In this document: piece after piece, positions 7,981 to 15,039 of the stretch
How positions within the stretch are numbered: the stretch's first letter is position 1
How the letters are laid out: each line of letters opens with the position of its first letter
The notes under the pieces: model-generated
Databases searched by the model: none
Told to the model about the DNA's origin: nothing
Seen by the model: only the letters and a program-made list of their open reading frames with translations
Assembly (NCBI GenBank): GCA_035480775.1
Contig: DATIHK010000064.1
Coordinates: forward strand, 1 to 15,483
Reading direction: 5' to 3'
Length of the DNA stretch: 15,483 nucleotides
Origin: DATIHK01 sp035480775
GTDB lineage: Bacteria; Patescibacteriota; WWE3; UBA101185; UBA10185
Program-made: the position numbers and the translations under genes

Positions 7981-8021
7981 TAGAATGGTTGGGTTTGGTT
8001 TGGCCTTACGCGACCATTCTA
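7981..8021 (+). repeat. Inverted repeat upstream of the sortase gene
   Basis: TAGAATGGTTG (7981-7991) pairs with CGACCATTCTA (8011-8021): eleven pairs with one G-T wobble and a 19-base loop. No T-run follows, so it is not a terminator. It ends 34 bases before the sortase ATG and could be an RNA hairpin in the leader or an operator. TAGAAT at its left end also resembles a -10 box. Confidence 0.5.
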
Positions 8022-8055
8022 TCTTGTATCTAATTAGTTTAGTGAGTAATTCCAT

Positions 8056-8712
8056 ATGTTAGAAATATATAAAAGTTCTTTATTTTCGTTAAAACGCATA
8101 CCTGCTTATCTATTAGCATTAAGTATTATTGCTGTTTTTACGATCTTAATTATTCGCAATTGGACTTATATAAATCCAGCTTTAACTATATTTAATAGAA
8201 CTTCTACTAAAACTGCTACAGTCGTTGAAGAGCCTTCTGTATTTGCAGAGAAGTTGCAACCAATTTATGCCGATGCCACAGAACTAGAAATAACTAATTT
8301 GAATATTCATTTGCAACTTGTAAATGTTGGAGTTGCTGATGACGGATCATTAGAAACACCAAAAAATTGGGATCAAGGTGGATGGTTTGATAACGGAGCT
8401 CGACCTGGTGAAAATGGCAATATGATAATTAACGCTCATTACGATGATAATTATGGTAGACCTGCTGCATTTTGGTCATTGAAAAATATAAAAGCAGGTG
8501 ATACAGTACTCGTGAAAGATGAGTTTGGAAAAGAGTATACCTATAAGGTAACTGACATCGTTTATGTAGATATAAACGATCCAGCAAGACTTGAGGTTTT
8601 TGCATCTGACAAAAGTATCCCTTCGATTACACTGATAACGTGTGGAGGAGTCTGGCAGCCAGGAATTCACACATATAGTAAACGTTTGGTAGTAAAAGGA
8701 ATACTTATCTAA
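8056..8712 (+). CDS. Sortase (transpeptidase), class not settled, E/F-like
   Basis: The 218-residue protein has a short cytoplasmic N-terminus, one membrane anchor at about residues 15-34, a stalk, and a sortase beta-barrel from about residue 75. The catalytic triad is visible: H128 in INAHYDD, C196 in TLITCGG, and R210 in YSKRLVVKG. The 14-residue Cys-Arg distance is normal for sortases. Sortases cut LPXTG between Thr and Gly and join the protein to a cell-wall or surface nucleophile. The preceding gene encodes an LPKTG protein, the evident substrate. No Shine-Dalgarno site precedes the ATG, and AGTAAT lies five bases before it, so leaderless translation is possible. The short TLITC barrel without a long C-terminal membrane helix resembles classes E/F more than class B or C. 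Confidence 0.88.
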   Translation: MLEIYKSSLFSLKRIPAYLLALSIIAVFTILIIRNWTYINPALTIFNRTSTKTATVVEEPSVFAEKLQPIYADATELEITNLNIHLQLVNVGVADDGSLETPKNWDQGGWFDNGARPGENGNMIINAHYDDNYGRPAAFWSLKNIKAGDTVLVKDEFGKEYTYKVTDIVYVDINDPARLEVFASDKSIPSITLITCGGVWQPGIHTYSKRLVVKGILI

Positions 8713-8716
8713 AGTG

Positions 8717-8747
8717 GGGAGGTAGCTCGGGGCAGTGGCTATCTCCC
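8717..8747 (+). promoter_or_regulatory. Hairpin in the leader of rho
   Basis: GGGAGGTAGC (8717-8726) pairs with GCTATCTCCC (8738-8747) with one G-T wobble and an 11-base loop. AGCTC (8724-8728) could instead pair with GAGCT (8755-8759), a mutually exclusive fold. No direct T-run follows, so terminator function is doubtful. It may be a regulatory leader for rho, a gene known to be autoregulated in other bacteria, or the 3' end structure of the sortase transcript. Confidence 0.4.
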
Positions 8748-8773
8748 GACTCTAGAGCTTTGTTTTCATTTAT

Positions 8774-10000
8774 ATGATCAATCCTTCAAATCAAAATAAT
8801 ATGGACAGCACAAATAGCTATGGTAATGGTAGTAATGGAGCCGGCTTGAACGGTTCTAATGGTGGTTCTGATTATTTTACAGGTGAAACAGTTCCTGTAA
8901 GCGGTGTTTTAGAAATCTTGCCTGATTACGGTGTCTTACGCCAAGAAACTCAAGTAGACGAAAATCTTCCAAAAGATGTATACATTAGCCAATCACAAAT
9001 TAAGCGTTTTAGCTTGAGAATGGGTGATTTAATTACTGGTTTGGCTAGACCTCCAAAAGAAGGCGAACGCTATTTATCGCTTTTAAAAGTTGAAAAAGTA
9101 GATGGTTTAGATCCAGAACAAGCTAAAAAAAGACCGTTGTTTTCAAAATTGACTCCTATTTTTCCAAATTCTTGGTTAAAACTTGAAACCAAACAAGAAG
9201 TACTATCAACTCGTTTAATAGACTTAATTTCTCCAATAGGAAAAGGGCAAAGAGCTATGATTGTAGCTCCTCCAAAAGCAGGTAAAACTTGGTTATTAAA
9301 AGATATTGCTAATGGAATAGCCGAAAACTACCCTGATAGCATGCTAATGGTCGCATTGATAGGTGAGCGCCCTGAAGAAGTAACAGACATGAAAAGAAGC
9401 GTTCGCGGAGAAGTTTATGCAAGTAACTTTGATGAAAAAGCCGAAGAACAAGCACGCGTCGCCGAAATAACTCTAGAGCGAGCCAAAAGATTTGCTGAAA
9501 AAGGTAAAGATGTGGTTATTTTAATGGACTCTTTAACTAGATTAGCACGTGCCTACAATATGGTAGTTCCTCCATCTGGAAGAACATTAACCGGAGGTTT
9601 TGATCCTTCTGCACTTTACCCAGCAAAACACTTTTTTGGTGCTGCACGTAATCTTGAAGAAGGTGGAAGTTTAACTATTATAGCTACAGCTTTGGTAGAA
9701 ACAGGTTCAAGAATGGATGATGTCATTTTCGAAGAATTTAAAGGAACCGGAAATATGGAGTTACGTTTAGATAGAGGACTCTCAGAACGCCGCATATTTC
9801 CATCAATCGACATTAAAGCTAGTGGAACTCGTCATGAAGAGCAATTATACGATAAATCTACGCTCGAGGCTGTGTACAAAATCCGCCGCATGATTGATAT
9901 AAGAGACGATAAAGATGTAACTTCTGACTTTATGGATACTTTAAAGAAAACTAAGAGTAACATCGATTTTTTGAAGTCACTTTTGAGCAAAACCTCTTAA
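8774..10000 (+). CDS. rho: Transcription termination factor Rho
   Basis: Rho is a hexameric RNA-dependent ATPase that ends transcription. In the 408-residue protein, residues 1-36 are Asn/Gly/Ser-rich low complexity with no recognisable Rho_N helical domain. Residues ~38-115 are the cold-shock-like RNA-binding domain (VSGVLEILPDYGVLR, then DVYISQSQIKRF and RPPKEGERY). The ATPase core carries Walker A APPKAGKT (K171), GERPEEVTDM, Walker B ILMDSLTRLARAYN (D252), and FFGAARNLEEGGSL with EEFKGTGNMEL. All key motifs are intact, so it should be active. The ATG at 8774 has no Shine-Dalgarno site; a hairpin lies upstream. It is about 60 bases after the sortase gene and 92 before the LysM/M23 gene, which has its own promoter. 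Confidence 0.97.
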   Translation: MINPSNQNNMDSTNSYGNGSNGAGLNGSNGGSDYFTGETVPVSGVLEILPDYGVLRQETQVDENLPKDVYISQSQIKRFSLRMGDLITGLARPPKEGERYLSLLKVEKVDGLDPEQAKKRPLFSKLTPIFPNSWLKLETKQEVLSTRLIDLISPIGKGQRAMIVAPPKAGKTWLLKDIANGIAENYPDSMLMVALIGERPEEVTDMKRSVRGEVYASNFDEKAEEQARVAEITLERAKRFAEKGKDVVILMDSLTRLARAYNMVVPPSGRTLTGGFDPSALYPAKHFFGAARNLEEGGSLTIIATALVETGSRMDDVIFEEFKGTGNMELRLDRGLSERRIFPSIDIKASGTRHEEQLYDKSTLEAVYKIRRMIDIRDDKDVTSDFMDTLKKTKSNIDFLKSLLSKTS

Positions 10001-10042
10001 TTTAGCCCACTTTATACATACTAAGAAGAATACAGCTTTATT

Positions 10043-10051
10043 TGCTAAAAT
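10043..10051 (+). promoter_or_regulatory. Extended -10 promoter of the LysM/M23-obg unit
   Basis: TGCTAAAAT is an extended -10 (TGn plus TAAAAT at 10046-10051) with no recognisable -35 at 16-18 bases. It continues as TAAAATACG, the same nine bases as the -10 at 2283. The start codon is at 10093, giving a leader of about 35 bases. Confidence 0.5.
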
Positions 10052-10092
10052 ACGTGTTGAGAGCTTGTTTTTAGGCTTGCTTTGGGCTAGAT

Positions 10093-11289
10093 ATGTTGTT
10101 TACCATTAAGCGCCCTCGATCTGAACGCTTTTTTCAGCTTGGTTTTAAGGGATTTAGACCGGGTGGTAGAAATAAAATAGAATATGCCATTAATGTAATA
10201 TCTGCCTTTTTTACATTTTTATATAAATACTTTTTTAAACGTATTGTTGTAGCGGTTTCTTTGTTCGGTAAGGCCTTTCCTTTTATTAAAAAAATCTTCA
10301 CTAATTTTAAAGCCTTTGTAGTGCGCAAGCTTATTTGGTCTCGTGGGAGATTAGGTCGGCCTATAGCTACTTTTGTAGTTATGACTGTGGCCTTTTTTGT
10401 TTTTATTTTTGGCGAAGTTCTTAACAGTTCGAAATTTGTTAACAGTCAAGAAATAAGTCCAGACTACTTATCAAATGTTTCAGACATTATTCCTGAGAGA
10501 AATGTGGCCTTGACTACTATTCCAGAAAATCGTAAGCGCGATGTAGCTATCACTTATACCGTTTTGGGTGGCGATACGCTATCTGGAATTGGCAGTAAAT
10601 TTAGAATTTCAACTGATGCTTTAAAATACGTTAATAATTTATCTGATACCGATTATCTTAAGCCTGGACAGCAAATTACAATTCCACCAGTAGCAGGTTT
10701 GATACATAAAGTTTCTTCAGGGGATACGCTTCAATCTATTGCAACAAAATATGACGTGCCGGCCCAAGCTATTGCTGACTTTAATTACATACTAGACACC
10801 TCTAAAATTGCTGTAGGAACTGAGCTTGTTATTCCTGGTGCTAAAGTGCCAGCACCGGTGATTATACCTGTAGTAGCTGCACAATATGCTATTTCACCAG
10901 TTGTGGACACCTCTCCAAGCAATGGCTGGTGTGGTTGGCCAACAACAGTTCGTATCATAACTCAATACTTTTCTTGGTATCATAACGGCGTTGACATAGC
11001 TACACCGGCTGGATATCTTCCACCTATTTTTGCCTGTGCCGGAGGCACAGTTATTCGTGCAGGCTGGGATCCTTGGGGATTAGGTTTACATGTTAGAATA
11101 CAGCACCCAAATGGTTATGTAACGATTTACGGGCATATGAGTCGTTTACTGGTACAATACGGTGAAAAAGTTGGTAAAGGTGAGCAGATTGGTGTTATGG
11201 GAAGTACAGGGCATTCTACTGGTCCTCATGTACATTTCATGGTTGAGTACAAAGGTGTTCCACAGAATCCTTTGGATTATATACGTTAA
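10093..11289 (+). CDS. Membrane-anchored LysM-LysM-M23 (LytM-type) peptidoglycan endopeptidase
   Basis: The 398-residue protein has a basic, aromatic N-terminal region with amphipathic stretches, then a membrane helix near residues 90-110. Two LysM peptidoglycan-binding domains follow at about 154-196 (YTVLGGDTLSGI) and 203-249 (HKVSSGDTLQSI). The M23 domain is C-terminal. All expected zinc and catalytic residues are there: H297 and D301 in HNGVD, H348 in YGHMS, and H379 and H381 in GPHVHF. M23 enzymes cut peptide cross-links; since the sites are intact this is likely an active hydrolase for wall remodelling or division rather than an EnvC-like inactive activator. It is 12 bases upstream of obg and probably co-transcribed with it. 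The cytoplasmic N-terminal ~90 residues are not recognised. Confidence 0.93.
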   Translation: MLFTIKRPRSERFFQLGFKGFRPGGRNKIEYAINVISAFFTFLYKYFFKRIVVAVSLFGKAFPFIKKIFTNFKAFVVRKLIWSRGRLGRPIATFVVMTVAFFVFIFGEVLNSSKFVNSQEISPDYLSNVSDIIPERNVALTTIPENRKRDVAITYTVLGGDTLSGIGSKFRISTDALKYVNNLSDTDYLKPGQQITIPPVAGLIHKVSSGDTLQSIATKYDVPAQAIADFNYILDTSKIAVGTELVIPGAKVPAPVIIPVVAAQYAISPVVDTSPSNGWCGWPTTVRIITQYFSWYHNGVDIATPAGYLPPIFACAGGTVIRAGWDPWGLGLHVRIQHPNGYVTIYGHMSRLLVQYGEKVGKGEQIGVMGSTGHSTGPHVHFMVEYKGVPQNPLDYIR

Positions 11290-11301
11290 TTTAAGGCAAA
11301 T

Positions 11302-12414
11302 ATGATTGATGTAGTAACAATAAAAATTAAAGCAGGTGATGGAGGCGACGGAAAGGTCTCATTTAGACGTGAAAAATTTATACCTTACGGAGGTCCTGAC
11401 GGTGGAGATGGAGGCGATGCTGGTAGTGTAATTTTGCAAGCTGATCACAATTTGTCTACACTAATTGATTTTAGAGCAAAACCTTTGTTCAAAGCTGAAA
11501 ACGGTCAGCCTGGTGGAGATCGCAAGATGAGTGGATTAAGCACAGATGACTTAATTATTAAAGTACCGGTGGGAACATTGGTATATGAAATTATAAATGG
11601 TAATGAAGTGGCTATAGCAGATTTGTCTGAAGATGAACAAAAACTATTGGTAGCACGAGGCGGTCGAGGCGGTAAAGGTAATTTTAGATTTAGAAGCTCT
11701 ACGAACCAGGCTCCAAGACAATTCACTCCGGGTAAAAGAGGCGAAGAAAAAGAAATAAAATTAGAAGTTAAGTTAGTTGCCGATGTGGGTTTGGTAGGTC
11801 TTCCAAATGCTGGCAAGAGCACATTACTTAATAAGTTAACTAACTCCAACGCTAAAGTTGCCAATTATGCTTTTACTACTCTTACTCCTAATTTGGGTGT
11901 TTGCCTGCTCAAAGGCGGTCGTACCGTCGTCTTGGCGGATGTTCCTGGTTTAATTGAAGGAGCTTCGTTAGGCAAAGGTCTAGGAGATGCGTTTTTGAAG
12001 CATATTGAACGTACTAGAATAATTGTTCATATAGTTGATCCAGTAGGAATTGGAGATATACCAGAAGCTTCTGAAATTCCTCAGACAGCATTAACTAACT
12101 ATAAAATAATAAGAAAAGAACTCGAAGACTATGGTCCTTTACTAAAAGAAAAATCCGAGATTGTAGTGGTAAATAAAATTGATATTCCTGAAGTAGCGGC
12201 AGTATTAAAAGATATTCAAAAACTTTTTAAAAAGAATAAAGTAACTATTTTTGGTATTTCAGCTTTTACAGGTGAGGGAATTGAAGAGCTTAAAAATAAA
12301 ATGGCAGAAGAGTTACATAAAGCTCAAGATATATCTCAAACATTTAAAACTGAGAAACAAATTATTAAGATTGGTATGAATGATTTACCTAACAAAAGAA
12401 TGGTTTTTAAGTAG
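11302..12414 (+). CDS. obg: Ribosome-associated GTPase Obg/CgtA, short form
   Basis: Obg binds the large ribosomal subunit and links its assembly to growth and stress state. In the 370-residue protein, residues 1-158 are the glycine-rich Obg fold (KAGDGGDGKVSFRREKF, PDGGDGGDAG). The GTPase domain follows with G1 GLPNAGKST (166-174), G3 DVPGLIEGA (from D213), G4 NKID (291-294) and G5 SAFTGEG (from S320). Only about 45 residues follow G5, so the OCT or acidic C-terminal extension of many Obg proteins is missing, a common natural variant. AAGG at 11293-11296 serves as a Shine-Dalgarno site five bases before the ATG. It is 12 bases after the M23 gene, likely in the same operon. Confidence 0.97.
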   Translation: MIDVVTIKIKAGDGGDGKVSFRREKFIPYGGPDGGDGGDAGSVILQADHNLSTLIDFRAKPLFKAENGQPGGDRKMSGLSTDDLIIKVPVGTLVYEIINGNEVAIADLSEDEQKLLVARGGRGGKGNFRFRSSTNQAPRQFTPGKRGEEKEIKLEVKLVADVGLVGLPNAGKSTLLNKLTNSNAKVANYAFTTLTPNLGVCLLKGGRTVVLADVPGLIEGASLGKGLGDAFLKHIERTRIIVHIVDPVGIGDIPEASEIPQTALTNYKIIRKELEDYGPLLKEKSEIVVVNKIDIPEVAAVLKDIQKLFKKNKVTIFGISAFTGEGIEELKNKMAEELHKAQDISQTFKTEKQIIKIGMNDLPNKRMVFK

Positions 12415-12470
12415 ATTTTGAGTTAAGATTCACTTCGATACACTTCCTACGCTTGTGGATAGCACACTCC

Positions 12471-12505
12471 GCCAGCGTCACGCTTCGCGTGTATTATACG
12501 CTGGC
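12471..12505 (+). repeat. Nested palindrome between obg and tRNA-Ala
   Basis: GCCAGCGT (12471-12478) pairs with ACGCTGGC (12498-12505), and inside it CACGC pairs with GCGTG around TTC, leaving TATTAT (12492-12497) unpaired on one side. No T-run follows. It is GC-richer than its surroundings and resembles a REP-like element or a 3' end structure for the obg transcript. TATTATACGC within it also looks like a -10 box 13 bases upstream of the tRNA, without a clear -35. Confidence 0.45.
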
Positions 12506-12510
12506 TGCGT

Positions 12511-12586
12511 GGGCCGTTAGCTTAGTTGGTAGAGCGCTTCCATGGCATGGAAGAGGTCAGCGGTTCGACTCCGCTACGGTCCACCA
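12511..12586 (+). tRNA. tRNA-Ala (anticodon GGC)
   Basis: A complete 76-base cloverleaf. Acceptor GGGCCGT pairs with ACGGTCC and includes G3:U70, the alanine identity pair. D arm GCTT/GAGC has a TTGGT loop element. The anticodon stem CTTCC/GGAAG holds loop ATGGCAT with GGC at 34-36. T arm AGCGG/CCGCT has loop TTCGACT. The discriminator is A and the 3' CCA is encoded. Confidence 0.97.
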
Positions 12587-12652
12587 AGATTTCTATTTAG
12601 AGTAGAGCCTTTGTACTTTTAATCCTTATCAACTCCTGCTATTTTTTTGTGT

Positions 12653-13504
12653 ATGCAAGGCAAGATTTCGATAAGCGATGCTTTATACCCACATTTATTG
12701 AGTCAGATTCCTGATCCTCCTGAAAACTTATTTTTCAAAGGTAAATTATCCAAAGAAATTTTTTCAAACTGCTTAGCAATAGTTGGAAGCCGAAAAATGA
12801 CTTCGTATGGAAGCAGAGTAGTAGAGTCATTAGTAAGCTCTTTAGCCGGCTCTGCTATAACCGTAGTATCTGGTTTTATGTATGGAGTTGATGCTTCGGC
12901 TCACCGTGCGGCTCTTAAATATGGAGTTTCAACAATTGCAGTACTTCCGTGCGGAGTAGATAAAATTTATCCTCAAATGCATAGAGAGCTTTATTGTGAA
13001 ATTCAAAAGAGTAATGCTCTAATTTCAGAGTTTGAAATGGGGTTTTATCCGACAAAATGGTCTTTTGCTAAACGCAATCGAGTTATAGCAGGTATTTGCA
13101 AGGCAGTACTAGTCATTGAAGCTGGAGTCCAAAGCGGCGCTTTGATTACTGCCTATTGGGCTAATAAATTTAAGAGACAAGTGTACGCAATTCCCGGCGA
13201 TATTTTTTCTGAGCAGTCAGTTGGTACAAATCAGTTAATTATCTCGGGTGCTAAAGCAGTTGTCACAGTTAGTGAACTAAGTTCTTTATTTGGAATTAAA
13301 CTGCAGCAAAATAAATCAAAGTATAAAACTTTTAGCTCAGGAGAAGTCGATCGTGTATATAAATTAATACAAAGCGGCAGAGTATCTGTCGACGAGCTCT
13401 CTAGATCGGCTTTAATTAATGCAAAGAGCTTAGTGTCAATCATTACCGAGTTAGAGCTAAGTGGGGCGATTAAATCATCTGGAGGCTATCTTTATGCTAA
13501 CTAA
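12653..13504 (+). CDS. dprA: DNA processing protein DprA (Smf)
   Basis: DprA binds incoming single-stranded DNA during natural transformation and loads RecA. The product has 283 residues from the ATG at 12653. The Rossmann-like core shows GSRKMTSYGSR, SGFMYGVDASAH (from S73), IAVLPCGVDKIYP, FAKRNRVIAG, VIEAGVQSGALITA, YAIPGD and a GTNQLI..GA element. The C-terminal ~50 residues (VDRVYKLIQSGRVSVDEL onward) form the DprA winged-helix domain. The TTG at 12647, two codons earlier, is a poorer start. No Shine-Dalgarno site is visible; the ATG follows a T-run with TATTTT seven bases upstream, so a leaderless transcript is possible. The 3' end overlaps comM by 11 bases. This pairing of dprA and comM suggests transformation competence. 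Confidence 0.95.
   Translation: MQGKISISDALYPHLLSQIPDPPENLFFKGKLSKEIFSNCLAIVGSRKMTSYGSRVVESLVSSLAGSAITVVSGFMYGVDASAHRAALKYGVSTIAVLPCGVDKIYPQMHRELYCEIQKSNALISEFEMGFYPTKWSFAKRNRVIAGICKAVLVIEAGVQSGALITAYWANKFKRQVYAIPGDIFSEQSVGTNQLIISGAKAVVTVSELSSLFGIKLQQNKSKYKTFSSGEVDRVYKLIQSGRVSVDELSRSALINAKSLVSIITELELSGAIKSSGGYLYAN
13481..13485 (+). promoter_or_regulatory. Shine-Dalgarno site of comM inside dprA
   Basis: GGAGG lies eight bases before the ATG at 13494 and selects that start over the in-frame GTG at 13461. It sits within the last codons of dprA, consistent with coupled translation. Confidence 0.75.
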
Positions 13505-15008
13505 ATTGGAATCAATTTCATATATTGGAATAGATTGTGTAGCAGTAGATGTAGAAGTTAATGTATCGAATTACGGCTTGCCATCATTTGACATAGTAGG
13601 TTTACCCAATAAAGAGATTAATGAAAGTCGCCAGAGGGTTAAAACTGCCTTACAAAATTGTGGCATACAATTTCCTAATAAAAAAATTACCGTTAACTTA
13701 GCACCAGCTGATTTGCCCAAACAAGGTTCATTTTACGATTTGTCTATCGCTGCCGGAATTATTTCAGAAGTATATAAACTAGCTATACCACAAAGCGCTG
13801 TATTTTTTGGAGAATTATCACTTGATGGAACTTTACGTCATACTCGAGGATCATTTCCTTTGGCTTTGTATGCAAAAGAAAATAACTACAAATTTATTTT
13901 TCTTCCAGCCGCATGTAGTTTAGAAGTCAAGAATGTGCCGAATGTTAATTTTATTTTTCTAAACTCTCTGCATGATTTTATTAGCTTTTTAAAATATCAA
14001 AAGAAAATCAGTATTAATTACGCTCATTCAAGTGCGAAAAGGTCTTCAACAATAGACATGAGTTCTATTGCAGGGCAGAGCATTGCGAAAAGATGTTTAG
14101 AGGTTTCAGCTGCGGGTGGTCATAGTTTACTTATGTATGGGCCTCCTGGCGCCGGAAAAACTCTGCTTGCATCGGCATATGCAACAATTTTGCCAACTTT
14201 GACTGAATCCCAAATGGTAGAAGTAGCAAAAATTTACTCGTTGTATGGGGACCAAAATAGTGAAATATTTAGCGGTCAGGCGCCTTTTAGGAATCCTCAT
14301 CATACAGTTTCGTTTTCTGGTATGTTAGGTGGAGGTAATTTGCCACATCCAGGAGAAATAACCTTTGCTCACCACGGCGTATTATTTTTAGATGAGATTT
14401 GTGAGTTTTCTTCAAATGTTTTAAATTGTTTGCGACAACCATTAGAATCTGGATTTATACAAATTGCTCGAAATCAAAGAATGGTAAAATTTCCTTCCAA
14501 ATTTATATTATTTGCTGCTACAAACCCTTGTCCTTGTGGCTATTACGGGCATCCGACCAAAAAATGTGTTTGTACCTTGAGTCAAATTCAAAGATACGTA
14601 AAAAGACTCTCTGGACCCATTCTAGACAGAATTGATTTATTTTTAAATGTTACTTCTATAGAATTTTCAGAGCTTGTACACAATAATTTCAAAGCCGAAA
14701 CTTCTTTGCAAATACAAAAAAGAGTAGAAGTAGCAAGAGCAGTTCAGCAAAAAAGATTACTAGCTTATAAGCTTAACTGTAATTCTGAAATTACTCCTGA
14801 TTTGCTTAAAAAACTTTGTCCATTAACTCAAATCACTTCAAATATTTTAGAAAAAGCATACACAAAATACTCACTATCCACGCGTGGAATTACTAGAATT
14901 ATAAAAATAGCAAGAACGATTGCAGATTTGGAATTGTCCGCCAATATAGAGCAAAGTCACATTGCTGAAGCGCTGCAATATCGAAATAATCCAACCATTG
15001 TTGGTTGA
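13494..15008 (+). CDS. comM: ComM/YifB-family Mg-chelatase-like AAA+ ATPase
   Basis: ComM homologues are hexameric helicases that promote branch migration when transformed DNA is integrated. The product has 504 residues from the ATG at 13494, typical for the family. It has an N-terminal ChlI-like domain (YIGIDCVAVDVEVNV, FDIVGLPNKEINESRQRVK, KKITVNLAPADLPKQGS). The AAA+ module carries Walker A GPPGAGKT (216-223), FRNPHHTVS, PHPGEITFAHHGVLFLDE with Walker B D300-E301, and NPCPCGYYG with a four-Cys cluster (C346, C348, C358, C360). The C-terminal Mg_chelatase_C domain includes LSTRGITRIIKIARTIADL. All catalytic motifs are intact. It ends with TGA, overlaps dprA by 11 bases, and is followed by the ArsR gene with its own promoter. 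Confidence 0.95.
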   Translation: MLTKLESISYIGIDCVAVDVEVNVSNYGLPSFDIVGLPNKEINESRQRVKTALQNCGIQFPNKKITVNLAPADLPKQGSFYDLSIAAGIISEVYKLAIPQSAVFFGELSLDGTLRHTRGSFPLALYAKENNYKFIFLPAACSLEVKNVPNVNFIFLNSLHDFISFLKYQKKISINYAHSSAKRSSTIDMSSIAGQSIAKRCLEVSAAGGHSLLMYGPPGAGKTLLASAYATILPTLTESQMVEVAKIYSLYGDQNSEIFSGQAPFRNPHHTVSFSGMLGGGNLPHPGEITFAHHGVLFLDEICEFSSNVLNCLRQPLESGFIQIARNQRMVKFPSKFILFAATNPCPCGYYGHPTKKCVCTLSQIQRYVKRLSGPILDRIDLFLNVTSIEFSELVHNNFKAETSLQIQKRVEVARAVQQKRLLAYKLNCNSEITPDLLKKLCPLTQITSNILEKAYTKYSLSTRGITRIIKIARTIADLELSANIEQSHIAEALQYRNNPTIVG

Positions 15009-15033
15009 ATTGTACTAATAATCATTGTATATT
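15005..15033 (+). promoter_or_regulatory. Promoter of the ArsR-type gene, leaderless arrangement
   Basis: TTGAAT (15005-15010) and TATATT (15028-15033) are separated by 17 bases. The -10 ends six bases before the ATG at 15040, the same distance as at 3550. The -35 overlaps the comM stop codon. No Shine-Dalgarno site is present. Confidence 0.6.
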
Positions 15034-15039
15034 GATTTT

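Noticed and set aside
12647..12652. TTG at 12647 as dprA start
   Set aside because: It adds two residues with a rarer start codon and no ribosome-binding site; the ATG at 12653 is preferred.
13461..13493. GTG at 13461 as comM start
   Set aside because: A strong GGAGG is placed for the ATG at 13494, and the family's N-terminus begins there.
15006..15008. UGA recoded as glycine, as in Gracilibacteria/Absconditabacteria
   Set aside because: TGA closes comM right after its normal C-terminal domain, and no conserved domain is interrupted by TGA.
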